Of a stretch of DNA of 64,000 nucleotides, positions 1 through 12,100 are shown one piece after another. Position numbers and translations under genes: made by a program. The DNA is from Phialocephala subalpina (taxonomy: Eukaryota > Ascomycota > Leotiomycetes > Helotiales > Mollisiaceae). The notes under the pieces were generated by a model, which was not told the DNA's origin, ran no database searches, and saw only the letters and a program-made list of their open reading frames with translations. How positions within the stretch are numbered: position 1 is the first letter of the stretch; each line of letters opens with the position of its first letter. The stretch covers positions 31,044-95,043 of the forward strand of contig FJOG01000060.1 of assembly GCA_900073065.1 (NCBI GenBank), read 5' to 3'.

Positions 1-700
1 TTTAGAAAAAACGAATTATTAATATATATATAATTTATATATAAATTTTAAATATTAATAAAAGAAATTAATAAAAATTTATAAATTATATATATATATT
101 TATTTTAATATAAAAATTATTTAATAAAATAAAACGAAATAAAATTAATAATTATTATAAATATATTTTATTTATTAATAAATTAAAGAAATAAATATTT
201 TTTTTTATTTCAAAAAAAAACTTTATTTTAATTAATTCAATAAACGAATTAATAAATAGCTTTTTTTATTTGATATATATATTATTTCGTAAATTTTATA
301 AAACCGTTTTTACGAAAAATTATTAAGTTTTCGATTTTAATTTTTAATTTAAAATTACTAAAAAAAATATAAAAATAATAAATTTTAAGGAAAATAAAAT
401 AATTTATAACGAAATAAAGTTTTTTCGATATAATAATTATAAATAAAATTTCTTTTATATTTTTTAATATTATATAAAAAGAAAATCTTTAATAAATTAA
501 TTAAAAAATTATATTTAATATTTTTATTGAAATTTAAGAAAATAAAAATAAAATATATTTATTTTATTTTTTATATAATCTTTTCAAAAAAATTATTTTT
601 ATTAATTCTTATAATAAATAATTAATAATTTTATAAAATATATTATAAAAAAATTTAATTTATAAGTATTAAGAATTCCAATCGAATTATATGAATTAAT
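1..700. repeat. AT-rich island (RIP-like relic)
   Basis: Almost pure A/T sequence with only scattered C or G, and no ORF of any length. The change to normal composition is abrupt near position 715. Islands like this are the usual end state of repeats destroyed by C-to-T mutation in ascomycetes. No parent element can be recognised any more. Origin by RIP is inferred from composition and from the RIP-like stops in the adjacent ORF. Confidence 0.7.
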
Positions 701-803
701 ATTAATAATAAAAGTAAACAACCAAATGGCAAGCTCATATCAAGAAACCGCGAGTCCCGCATCAAGCAAGGCGCGTGTATAGCCCGCTACCACTTTCGCG
801 GGG

Positions 804-810
804 TATAAAA
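804..810 (+). promoter_or_regulatory. TATA box with downstream CT-rich tract
   Basis: A canonical TATAAAA is followed by a long pyrimidine-rich stretch (about 815-895). This is the typical core-promoter layout of strongly expressed ascomycete genes. It points at the ORF starting at 982, which is now decayed. Confidence 0.5.
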
Positions 811-981
811 GTCGCGTCTCTCCATTGCTTGCTCCTTCCCCTTCTTCCTTCCTTTTCAACAACCTAACCACCCCTCCCACCTCGCCACGCTCGGTGCTCG
901 TTTTTCATACACATCTCGGCCCTTCTACCTAGAGCCCACCAACTTTTCCAAGCTCCCCTAACTGGCCATATTGCAGCTGAG

Positions 982-2322
982 ATGATTGCACCAGCAAGGT
1001 GTAGGGCAGCTTCAACTAGAAACCGCGATCGCCCTCTAAGCCTCGATACTGCTGAGCAGCTGAGAATTCTTGACTACTTCAAATCATTTCCACTCACTCG
1101 AGATGGCCACTTTTGCCCCTATCTCTTATACATATGTGCCAACTGCTTCGCGCTCTAGCAGGAATGCCCTCTGCAAACCTGGCTCGAAGCCATCTAGCAT
1201 CCTCGACAAGCTCCAGCACATCAGATCGAGTGTAACATCACTCAGCACCCGCGACCAGCAGCAGTGACAGCAGCTGATAATAATGAGGGCTACAAGTCTG
1301 GAATTCAAGGTACGTTCCAAGATTGAGGTGTTCAGCTGGTAACAACAGTAACTGACTTTGTGGAAATCTGACCGGGGACCTGCATTGTTTACGAAAGTAG
1401 CGACAGCAAAAATAATAACGAAAACGGCGACGGCGACCTTCCCAAAATCGAAGAATTGTTGTCAAGCTACCAGAGCAGGGCATCACAATGGAGGATCGGG
1501 GGCCGGAAAAGACGGGCCTCGGAGTTGAGGAGGTGGTTTCAAGAAAAGGCGGCTCTACCCAGAGCAGCCCAGCACAAAGCTATAACTCAAGTGGTAGTCC
1601 AGGTGAGTATGCCTACTATCTTTTACCGTGGAAGTAGACGACCAGTTTTCTAACACAGCGTAGAAGATCCAGTTGTGCTGTTAGGCGATAACGGCTCGAG
1701 TTCCTCTGAAGCCGCAGTCGATGACGGTCATCTTTGCGCTGAAAGTGTGGTGGCAGACGAGGGTCTTCTGGATAGCCCAAACTCTGCCATTGACTTGACT
1801 CTCGAGGACACGAAGTCCCACTCTGTTCGTCTTTACAATCAACAACCAAATCATCTCTCTACAGATCGAAGTACAGTAGGCGAACATAAGATAGCCCCCA
1901 TTGCACTAAATTCTGATATCTTTGATAGAGAGGCGAGACAGGGGCAGGAGGAACAATAGAGTGAGGGCAGCAGGTAGCGACAGCCAGAGGTGAAACAAGA
2001 TGCGGCAACGGCATTAATATCCGAAAAGGTTGGCGATATTTATGTATCGAGCAAGAAGGACGAAAGCTTAGAGCAAGCCAACCCTAATCCATCTCTAGAT
2101 CCGAGTCAAGACAAGTTTGGAAGCTATAGCGATAATTGCAGAGACGACGAGCTGGTCAACAATCCCGAGTCAGACAACAATGATAGGGAACTATATTTAG
2201 CCAAGAGGAAACGGAAACGGTTGTCATCCAACAATAGCCCAATGCGCAAGAAGCTTAAGCACCACCCTCTACAGAGAGCTACCCGCCAATATAGACCACA
2301 CCTTAAACCCCATCAGCAGTAG
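982..2322 (+). pseudogene. Decayed ORF with RIP-like stops, unknown family
   Basis: A continuous coding signal can be followed from ATG 982 to a stop at 2322 if nonsense codons are ignored. In-frame TAG codons lie at 1156, 1195, 1957 and 1975. Each is explained by CAG to TAG, the CpA-to-TpA change made by RIP. A frame shift near the G run at 1498-1502 separates the first half from the second. An intron with GTGAGT donor at 1603 and TAG acceptor at 1663 restores the frame exactly. The protein would be hydrophilic and acidic, with an IDLTLED motif (about 1795-1812) resembling a SUMO-interaction motif and a basic cluster near the C-terminus. I do not recognise the family. The context suggests a gene carried by, or copied with, a mobile element. 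Confidence 0.45.
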
Positions 2323-2433
2323 AACGGAAAAGGTCGTCTATATATATGGTTCCTAGGGACTAACGTGTAACAAGTTACGCCCCCTAAGGCCAATAAGGTC
2401 ACGTGGCGGCCGAACCGTCACAGTATTACAGCT

Positions 2434-5400
2434 CTACTCTATCCATTCCGTTACAGCAGAAAGAGTAGATATCGTGTCAGGATGATCTAAGCCCAAGACT
2501 TGCTGCCGTGCCTGCGCGCAACTCTTCAACAGAGCCAAGCTTTCTTCATGTCGACCTTGACTTCTCCAGACAACAGCTAAGTTGGCTATTCTGGTCAGCG
2601 TGTCGGGATGGTCTGCCCCGAGCTTCGTCTTGCTTATTTCCACCACTTGCACAAGTAGCTTCTCAGCCTCTCCCAATTTCCCTTGGTTCCAGTATGTCGA
2701 GGAAAGGTTATTCATACTCAATAGTGTGTCGGGATGGTTTGCCCCGAGCTGTACCTTCCGAGTCTCTAGCCCCTCACGTCAAGCTCCTCAGCTGCCTTCC
2801 ACCGGTCCTGTTCCCTATACACCGATGCAAGGTCAGCCATGCACATTAGTGTATCGGGATGGTTCGCCCTAAGCTTCGCCTCGCTTGTTTTCACCACTTG
2901 GATAAGTAGCTCTTCAGCCTTCTTCCATTGGCCTTGGCCCATATATGTCGAAGCAAGATTAGCTAGCCCTATCAGTGTGTCGGGATGGTCCGCCCCGATC
3001 TTTGCTTTCATCATCTCCGCCACCTTCCGCTGGAGCTGCTCGGCCTCCTCCCACCGGTCTTGGTTATTATAAGTCAGCGCAAGGTTGGCCATAACTGTCA
3101 GTGTGAAGGGATGGTCCGCCCCAAGCTTGACTTTACTAGCCTCCAGTATCTCCATGTCGAGTTTTCAGCCTCCTCTAACCGACCCTGGTCCCTATATGTT
3201 GACGCAAGGTTGGCTATAACTCTCAACGTCTCTGGGTGGTCCGCGCCGAACTTTGCCTTGCTCGTTTCCATCGCCTTCACCTCAAGCTCCTCAGCCAACT
3301 TGAACTGGCCCCGGTTCCAGTATGTAGTCGCAAGGTTGATTGTGCTTGTGAGCGTGTCGGGATGTTCCGACCCTAGCTTGGTCTTGCGGATCTTTATAAC
3401 CTCTATATCGAGGTTTTCGGCCTCCTTCCACCGTCCCTGCTTATTATATATTAATGCAAGGTTAGCTATTCTCGTTAGCGTACAAGGATGATCTACCCCG
3501 AATTTAACTTTGCTCGCTTCTATCACCTTCGCTTGGAGCTCCTCTGCCTTTTCCCACCGGCCCTGATCCCTATACGTGGATGCAAGGTTGTTCATGCTCG
3601 TGAGTGTAGAGGGGTGGTCAGCTCCGAGCTTGGCCTTGCGAGTCTCCATCACCTCCACCTGAAGCTTCTCGGCTTCCTCCCAACGACCTAAGTTCCAGTA
3701 CGTTATGGCAAGGTTTGTTATAGCCCTCAGCGTCTCTGGGTGGTCCTCGCCGAGCTTTGCCTTGCTCGTCTTTATCACCTCCACTTCGAGCTGCTCGGCC
3801 TCAGTCCACCTGCCCTGAATTGTGTAAATCCTCCCAAGCATATGTCTCGATATAATTAAGAGTAAGTCATCGTTACCGCAGACGGTACTCAAATCGTCAA
3901 TTTCCTGTGAAATGCGCTTGATCGCTTTATTCAGCCCGTCTTGTTCAAGATAGAGAAGCGTGAAATCTGACCATGGCATATGCCCCAGGACTGTGAGCCT
4001 CGATCTTGTTGAAGCTTGGAAAGTATTTTGTTTTGGATGCAGAGTGGAGAGTATGTCTTTAATAACCTGGATGCTGTGGTTGCCCTGGCCGAGAAGCTCC
4101 TCCGCCTTGGCCTCGTTTCTCGTCACACCGAAGCCAAGGTAGTAACAGAGAGCTGCCTGAAGAGCAGTAGACATTGACTGGGAGGATTTCTCCAGTAGGC
4201 ATTGGGCAATGTGGGAGCGAACGCGGTAATCGGTACGGTATAAGTCGTAGATCGAGTTCTCAATCTATCTAAATATTAGCTCGAACTATGATAACCTGGA
4301 TGATCTTTTACCTTGAAATCACTGCTCTGGATGTATCCGATATTCCCTAACGTGGTTTCATAAGGTGTGGCCCTTCTTCTTATTAGCTTCGGTAGTTCCT
4401 TCAAAGAATCCAACTTACCTTTCCGGGTCTAGCATCCCAAGTAGCGCCGAAAGACTCATCTCTCTCTCTTCAGGCTCTTGACTCAAGCTTGAGTCGAAGA
4501 AGGCCTTTAAGGCTCTCGTCTCGTCGTGGCCGAAGGCTGTCTCCGCATCCAAGAGCTGCTGAGCATGCTTCTGGAGCTCTATTTTCAACTTGCTCAGAGT
4601 GACACTTGCCTTACTAGAGCATTCGATGTTCGCTGCCGCAAGAGCAGAGGGGAGTGGTATCGTTCCCGACAACCATGGCTCGAAGAGAACCCAGAGACAG
4701 AGCATGCCAAAGGAAAACAGATCTACTCTTTTTGCCTCTGACTGAGTCCATTCACGAGCCCGTCCGCTCTCGGGGGCACGCCATAGCTCGGTTCCGAAGA
4801 GCCCGAACCGGTGGTTTTTGTCGGTATATCGAGCGGCGTATCCAAAATCGATTACTCTTGCAGAGTACCCCCCCAACTTCTCTTTGAATATGAGGACGTT
4901 TTCGGGTTTAATGTCTCCATGGATTATTCCTAGATCGACTTAGTTATACCTTCTCCTCTAACGAGACTCAAACATACCGTTAGCGTGCATATCGATAACT
5001 GCTCTCCCAATATCGAGGCAAAGCCTTAGTCGCTCGCCGATCTTCATATCTCTGCCTCCATGCCGTGCGAAGTGGTCCAAGTCTCCAAGATGTGACTTCT
5101 CGAAGACCAGTATGGGCCATGGTTTGTCATCGATGTGAGAGATGTCCCAGCAGATTCCCTGCAGCTGGCCGATGTTTGCGTGGTCGCGTATGAAGGGTTG
5201 GCTCAACACGGTGATCTCGTTGATAAGATTCTGGAAAATCTTGTTCTCAGTTTCGAGAGCGGGCGAAGTCTTCTTCTTAGGGTCCATATGACAAGCCTTG
5301 AAGGCAAAGCTTGTGTCTAGGTCGACTGGAGCCTCGTGGATTTGGGACGTTGCCCCAGTGCCTATCGCTTCACGCGCAGCGTCACGGACAATGGGTAGGA

Positions 5401-5527
5401 ACTCGATTTGCAGGGCCTGGGCTGTAGCGAGAAAGGACAGGAAGTTGAACTCTGCAGGATCCGGTTCGGCTCCTTGAAGCTCGATGCTTGTAGAGGATCG
5501 GTAACGGGGCCCGTATGATCCTGACAT
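2434..5527 (-). pseudogene. Protein kinase-Sel1-TPR protein, two frameshifts
   Basis: Exons: 5527-4978, 4929-4419, 4378-4312 and 4264-2434. The joins keep frame and rebuild a kinase core. HGDIKPEN (catalytic loop, with HGD in place of HRD) is created by the first splice, and an IDFG follows. A Sel1-like helix pair (LGFGV) comes next, then about eleven TPR units of kinesin-light-chain type, each carrying an LGADHPDTL-like signature every 42 residues. Single-base losses near 3155 (an A run) and near 2768 shift the frame, although the repeat pattern continues without a break in the new frame each time. Either these are assembly errors or the gene has recently lost its C-terminal half. Kinase plus TPR is a known fungal signalling/NLR-like layout. 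The substrate is unknown. Start is ATG 5527. Confidence 0.7.
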
Positions 5528-6060
5528 GACGGCGGTATGGTGTTCGTCAGGGAGGATTTCAGAGAGCGGTAACTGCGGCTGGGAAACCTTTCAATGTGTG
5601 GGAGTCGTCAGCTTAAGACAAGGCTCGGATGTTGAAAATACATGTTGGCGGGGCGCAAGGCAGATCGACAGGCGACGGGCGGCCTGCAGCAAATTCCAGA
5701 GGGTTCTTCGGCATTCTCCGCATTGCGTGGTGCTGTACACAGGTGCTAGCAGTTGGATCGAACCGTACAGCCGACAGTCGAAGTGGTTAAACTGTTCTAT
5801 TTATAGGATAGAGAAAAGAAGGCAGAAACTCTTCGCGCCTCACCAGCCAACGGTTCAGAGCTGGTGTGGAGCGGCTACATCCAGCTCCTTCTCATGCCAG
5901 CAGTGGTTCCTCAACGACTGCAACTCAATCAAAGCTATACTAACAACGTCTGGAGGAGATTAGCCACAAGAAAACCCCTGCTCTCACCGTGACGCACCCC
6001 GTGACCACCGCCTGGTCCTACCCGACACCTTGGATCCCCACCTCCGCCTGACCCACCTCC
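5528..6060. other. Intergenic spacer with possible TATA box
   Basis: No supported gene. The longest plus-strand ORF here has no domain and no coding bias. On the minus strand a TATAAATA (5798-5805) lies about 270 bp upstream of the ATG at 5527 and could serve the kinase-TPR gene. Confidence 0.35.
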
Positions 6061-8888
6061 TCAGTCAATCGAGGGAATCTTATCCATAACCAGACGCTTG
6101 AATGATAGATACCCAGAGTCTCTTTCATCCCTTGCATCCCCTGGATTTCTTACAAAACCCCCTTCTAAGCAGGTACGGGTCGCCTCCATGTAGTGCGTTC
6201 CTACTAAGACATCAAGCCTTGGGACTCTTTTCGCAATCACCTCTTTCCTGAACTCCTCAGGCGACATATATTTGAAGCGCTCTGATTTCGTGACCTCGGA
6301 CAAAGTCCTCCATAACCCGATCTCTAGCAGGAGCATACCGACTGAGTAGTAGTCAAACTCTTCTCGGTAACGTGCTTTGCATGAAAGGTATTCTGGATGG
6401 TGGTAGTCCTTGAGCTCCTTGATACCGTCTCGTTCTTCTGAAATAGAGTTGAGCTCGTTTTCCCGGCTGCCAGCAAAACCCAGGATCCGCGGTTCTCTGG
6501 CCCTTTCAGCATCCCGAGCTCCTCCAAGTGGGAAGAACAACACATTCTTGGAGTGGAGGTTGCGATGCAATCGCCTAACCTTGTGAAACGTGTAGATACA
6601 TCGGCAGATGTCAAAAGCTAAACGAAAGCGGTGTTCGAGCAGAGGGCAGTATCGGTCTTTTTCGCTGAGAAGCGAATGTAACGTCACCGCCTGCGCTTCG
6701 GAGGCCGGAAGATCGTAGACAACGCCGAAGCCGGGGCGGTCCGGATCTTGGAACATGCCCCTGCAACGTAGGCAGCCAGGAATCTGAGCGGCGCTCTCGG
6801 TATGAAGCAGGCGGACCACAGATTTGAGGCGGTGGTAGAGCTCACGTCCGGTGTCGTCGTCGGCCCACGATTCATTGACTGTCCGCCACTCCACGATAAC
6901 ACGCTTCGAGGTTGGCGATAGTATGGCTAGGTTGTGGATGCCAACTTCGTCCCCTACAGCCACATTTTCGCGGTCGAGGGACAGCTGCTCCTGCCCGGGC
7001 AGACGGCCTGTATCGGCGAGGATAGTGAGTTTCCTGACGGCCACCAAGACCCCGATATCGTGGTCGCCCGCTTCTGTAATCTCCGCTAACAACTTTTCCA
7101 ACTGCTCAGCATCATCTTTTTGAAGAATCTGCGTTTCCCACTTCTCCTTAGCGACAGAGCGATAGTGCAGCGGAAGCGCCTCCGTCAACTTCGCGCGTTG
7201 AAATCGGAGCAGTGACTGCTGCTTGTACTCGATGCCAGCATCACTCTTCTCATTGCCCTCCAAGATGCCTCGCATCTCTTGCAGCGCCTGGACCATTTTA
7301 AAATAGTCAAATCGGGTCTTTTCCAGCTCCCCTCGGTTGATATCATCGAGCAGTTGATTGAAAGCGTCGAGCCAGCCTTGGAAGCGCATCATGTCTAGCA
7401 TGCGAACGATGCTAGGCCGAGTCGTGCGCATATCCTCTAAGGCTATGTTGACTCGGTTGGCGAGAGATACTATCGATATGCCACGAAGAACCGCGAGCAC
7501 ATGTGTTGCGTGGGGGCGTTGATCTGGGTTCATCGACAGCATCTCCCGGATCAAATCGACCAACCGCATATTGCACGGCTCTCGGCTTGCTTGCAATTTA
7601 TCCAACCAGATAGACACTTTCCGATTCGGCTTTCCATAGCCTTCGTGGAATCGGTACCATTCAAGATCTGTATCCACTTGAGTCTTCCTTGCTTGGCGGA
7701 ACTCCTCGACTCCGTTGGAACCTTGCGTCATGTACGTCAACAATTCCGTGAGAATGCACCCAAAGGACCATATGTCACTTGCTCGGTTGATCTTTGGGAT
7801 ACTGACATCCCCCCGGGAGGATTGGCACTCGGGGGCGACGTACGAGCCACAGACCTCTTTGAAAGTGGTGAAAGAATCTTCTGGGGTCCTGAAAGTGGAA
7901 AGCCCAAAGTCGGCCAGCACGAAGGTCTTGCCATGAATCAAAATATTCCGAGGGGCGAGGTCATGGTGACATCCTGAGAGGCTAAGATTATCTGTCTCTA
8001 ACGTAAAGTTGTGCACGGCATCGATTGCTGAAGCCAGGTCTGCAAGCGCTAGGAAAAGCTCGAAGCCTTCCGGCGCTTCTGTGCTCGCTTTTCCACTGAG
8101 AAGATCCGCCAGTGATCCACCCTTGGCAACTGCAAAAATGAGATTGTGTGTGTCTCTGTATATATAGGAGCAATATAGCTCAACGATATTGTCGTGTTTC
8201 AAGTGCGTAAGGAGGGACAGGTTTGCTAGCTCTTTCTGGAAAGCGGCCTTCTGGTAATTGGGTCCGCAGTCGATTTGCTTCCGGATCACCTGAAGAGATA
8301 TTGAAGTTAGAAAAGACTAGGAGGTTTCAAGCGTGTAAGACCCACCCAGTGACCCTCCAGCGGCAGTCGATGGCACTGGGGATGGAGCTTGACCTTCCAA
8401 ACCTTGCCCATCGAGCCCTGTCCGGCTTCTTCTTCTTTGAGAAAGGGCAGGATGACCTGCTTATCAAGTTCTCGATCAAGCAGATCTTGATGCATGATAG
8501 GGATGGCGAACTCCCACTGCTTCTCCAGAAATTCCTTGACTGCCAGGGGTGTGGCGTAGTTCTTAAATATCTGCTCCACTGCCTCTGAGGTGTAGGGTAG
8601 ACGATCGTCGGGACGAGCCTGTTGAAGTGAGTCGTGCCTGAAGAAGCCAGAGATGGCCTTTCCATGTCCCGTTAAGAGTAAACACGCGAAACATTTTCGA
8701 GCACCTTGCAGAATGCGGGCTGACAGAGGACCGATTTCCTGGGTCGGGACCCCAAGATTCCGTAAGGCATTCTGAATGGGCAACTCGGTGACAACGCTGA
8801 ACAAGGTAGCCTCGGGAATGAAACGTCTGCCCTCGTGGTTTTGATTCTTGAAACGAATAGCTTTAATACTATCCCGTAGTTCATCCAT
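6061..8888 (-). CDS. Tandem protein kinase / pseudokinase protein
   Basis: Exons 8888-8346 and 8289-6061 (GTGGGT donor, CAG acceptor) give 923 residues. After an N-terminal region of about 160 residues comes a glycine-rich loop (GQGSMGKVW). The splice rebuilds the beta-3 strand with its lysine (VIRKQ). The first kinase domain is complete, with HHDLAPRN in the catalytic loop, DFGLS and an APE-like segment. A helical linker of about 230 residues follows, and then a second kinase fold. There the loop reads LHRNLHSKN and the DFG position reads GFA, so the magnesium-binding aspartate is missing: a pseudokinase by sequence. It lies 533 bp upstream of the kinase-TPR gene on the same strand, so the two may be functionally paired. 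The first in-frame ATG (8888) is used as start. Substrate and pathway are unknown. Confidence 0.75.
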
Positions 8889-9006
8889 ACTACAAAATTT
8901 TACAGACGTAACGGCCAAGGATTTTGTACATCAGATAATAACTAGGAAGTTAGATATATATCTAGATAATACGACTATGGGGATCTCACCTACGGCTCTA
9001 GCCTGT

Positions 9007-9288
9007 TTACTTAGTCTGGACTGATTCGATTTCGCTCTGGTCAATTTCAATACATTTCGTCTCTTGTGTCTTGACATTGAGTACCAACCTCTGTAAGTCG
9101 ATCTGGAACATTGATCTCGTAGCTTTCATCTCTCTCCTGGAACAAAGTAAAGTCAATAGCCTGCCTCAACCGTGAAGTAGGGTCTCACCTACTTGTATCT
9201 TGAAGTTGCCAGAACCAAACTTTGTCGTGAGAAGCCTGCGGAGCAGTTCCAGTTTGATGTAGCGATTTGAAATCGACTGACGCTCCAT
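9007..9288 (-). CDS. Small two-exon ORF, unknown
   Basis: ATG 9288 to 9193 joined to 9102-9007 gives 63 residues with an amphipathic, charged character and a clean stop. The intron has donor GTAGGT and a TTCCAG acceptor; an alternative acceptor 44 bases earlier gives a different reading. The coding frame appears to continue upstream of the ATG to an acceptor-like CACAG near 9340, so this may be the 3' end of a longer gene. It ends 118 bp before the start of the tandem-kinase gene. No family is recognised. Confidence 0.3.
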
Positions 9289-9931
9289 TTCGAGGGCACA
9301 GAGGATGTGAGGCGAGAAAACTGGAAAAAGCTGGCCTTTCTCTGTGTTTTGGGACCTATTTTAGTATTTGACTCTACATATTAACGTCTGATACGGCAGC
9401 CCAAACCATGGAGCGCGAATGAGGCGGGCGAAAGTCGTATCTGGTGGCTCTCCCGCATACTAATAAACGGGGCGTAAGGCGTCTCTTGTGGCTTTTGCGT
9501 GGTGGGGGTTGACCCGCCTCGAACCAGCTCCTTCCCTAACCAGAACCAATTGACGTGCTCCACATCATTCGGGGTCATGTGTGTTTTACCGTTTCTGAAC
9601 ACGGCTCCTAGCGGCACGTATGATTCGTAGTACTAGCCCCAATGTTACGCCATTGTATGCCGTTCCGCCTCACTTGTTTGTTGGCTTCATAGGAAGTGCC
9701 AGGAGTCCTCAAACGCTGGACTGTTCTCTGACGCTGCACACACCAGGATGGCCGCTCCCAAGAGCCAGAGTGGGCGGCAACTCCCGTGGAGTTGACTCCG
9801 AAGCGAAATTCGCGTTTAGGCCCTATAATTATAGGGAGCTCGTGAGGCTCGCTTAGCTTGAGATTTGACCCAAGGCCGAAGTCGAGACTCTCGGAAGTAC
9901 TTTCTATATTAGGCCTAGAATGAAGCTAGAG

Positions 9932-9957
9932 TCGACACCTTACGACTCAGGTGTCGA
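9932..9957. repeat. Perfect 9-bp inverted repeat
   Basis: TCGACACCT at 9932-9940 and its exact reverse complement at 9949-9957 flank an 8-base loop. It sits in otherwise featureless sequence before the CorA-like pseudogene. No function can be assigned. Confidence 0.4.
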
Positions 9958-10079
9958 TCCAAAGTCGACCCTAAAAATAGGAGTCGTCGCCCACCCTGCC
10001 AAGAGCCAGCTTGACTCCGAAACATTATATACGCTCATAGGCCGTATGCTGACTTACACTATCTTCTCGGGAATTATCA

Positions 10080-11931
10080 ATGGATACCTTTGTTCAAGAG
10101 GAGGTCTCTTATCTAGGAGAGAGATACCCCATAGATATAGACTGCTTTGCGCCAGTCGGGGAGAATCGCAGCTTATGCGACCAGGCGCTCCGTCAAGCGT
10201 CCTTAAAGATCTTCCAAATCTCCGGCGGCGGTGTTAACGTCTTGCAGTCAACACAGGACGATGGTAAAATATCAAACCCACCGCTATCAAGCATCTTGAG
10301 GCCTAATACAGACTACAGAGTCCCAAAGTCGACTATATCGCGAGCATTTTATCACGAGCGAGGAGGTAGAAAAGCATGGGATCTTGGATGTAAGGCTAGC
10401 AGGCATTCCTTTTGCGAGCCAGGGTACTCATGCAGAAACGAACAGCAGCTTAGAGGGGACTTTTGGCAGCATTTGGTGTTGTGAGTTCTCCGAAGCCCGC
10501 TGATCTCGACAAACGTGAGGGGTAGTGCCGGAAACTCATCATCACAGCGTTGTTCAACCAGCCTTCTCATGGAGTCAACTGTCCATCACCGAGCTTGCAT
10601 TCCGGAACATTTTGGCCGGCCTGCGGGTTTTCACTCCTTTCCTACACGTCGTCCATAGCTTTGGGAGCAAAACGAACGATAGACAGCGAGCGAGGAATTT
10701 AGCATACCATCGTGTGTACCCATCGTCCTCGTACGGTTTGTTTTGATTCTATCCATGTTTCGATGGCCTTACATTGATACGCCAGTTTATAGAGTTCTGC
10801 TACAGTATCCGCTACTTCGAACTGAACGGACGAGGGCGAGGCAACCCGTGGTCGCTTCGGCAGACTGGTGTTTATCAGAAGTGCCTGGCCAACAAGCAAT
10901 CCGCATGGCTTCTGCTCAACTTTTCGAGCTACGTCAATGATCGTATGTCAGCGGCACTCGGGGAAAAGAGCACTTCGATCCATGGATCTTGTGGGGCAAA
11001 ACCGCTCCTCCCCCATTTCTTCCTTATTTCTGCAGCAACTAGAAACTGGGACCCATACATCGAGAATTTGCGTCACCAAGTAATAATCCTTGTAAGAAAG
11101 AGTTTCTCCCTCTAATAAACGAAACGTTAACGTTCGAGAAATAGGAAGAAAAAGCATACTCATTCCGTATCAACGAAGTATACTTGGTCGACTATGAGCT
11201 TTTATTTTCGGATGTACAAAGGATAATGTCACTCAGCGATACTCTAGCTACGGCAACAAGCATCATCCGAGGGCAAAGAGATATACTCTCAAAACTGAAT
11301 GACCTATATAAGTCACTAGAAAAGAGAAGGCCAGGCCGATGTAACTGCGATACAACAAGCGTATTAGCAATGCTAGGGGCTGACCTGCAGCATTCCTACG
11401 AAGCCGTGATGGTTTTGGCACGAACCGCTTTGAAGATTATGCAGTTGGTGAGAACTCTAGAACGTCCTCTTCAGCCGGGATTTCGGTGCTAATCCATACG
11501 AGCTCTCTGCCATCCTAACGACCCGAGCAAATGACAACTTGCTGGTAACGACATCCACTATACAGATAAGCATCGCCGAACTCCAACAACAATCCAGACA
11601 GAACGTTCTAGATACGAGCCATCTACTACAAACCACTAAAGAGGGGCAAAGAGATGCTGCAGTAATAAAGACCCTTACACAGACTGCGACCATGTTTCTT
11701 CCAGCATCTCTGATAGCGGTGATTAAACTATTAATTAACAAGATAGTTGGATAAATCGCTAATAATACATAGTCGCTCTTCAGCTCAACTATAGTCAACG
11801 ATACCGGTAACATTTCCTCTGTTGCCCTCTACTTTGCGATCACTTTTCCGCTGTTACTAGTCACTCTGCTTCTTGTTATCATTCTCGACAAGGGCCTACC
11901 TAGGGCCACCTGGCTTCGACGCTTCCTCTGA
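10080..11931 (+). pseudogene. CorA-like transporter-domain protein, decayed
   Basis: From ATG 10080 the family resemblance can be followed to 11931. Introns at 10736-10792, 11092-11144 and one ending in TAG near 11770 rebuild the frame. The middle contains the NPWSLRQTGVYQ signature and a WLLL strand typical of the fungal CorA-like proteins. The end has a membrane-protein segment MFLPASL followed, after the last intron, by a second hydrophobic helix (about 11825-11880). Two TGA codons (10501 and 10516) interrupt the frame, both consistent with CGA to TGA. Frame changes occur near 10340 and near 11470. With this many lesions the gene is dead. Family assignment is from memory of the motif pattern. 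Confidence 0.6.
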
Positions 11932-12100
11932 AACCTGCTTGGATGGTTTATGGGCATGACCAAGCAAGATCCATCTTATTTTTGGTAATGGAATGCAAGA
12001 AAGCTTCTTCCGTACATTTCTGCGGTCATCTGCCGGCTGTGCCGCCCCGCACCTCTGCTGGGGCGCGAGAGCTCGACAGGCAAATGTCGCGGAGGACCCG

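Noticed and set aside
5526..5963. 145-codon plus-strand ORF opposite the kinase promoter
   Set aside because: No domain, no partner exons, and it overlaps the likely promoter of the minus-strand gene.
11457..11813. 118-codon minus-strand ORF with hydrophobic stretches
   Set aside because: It is the reverse of the CorA-like pseudogene's membrane region and shows no family match.
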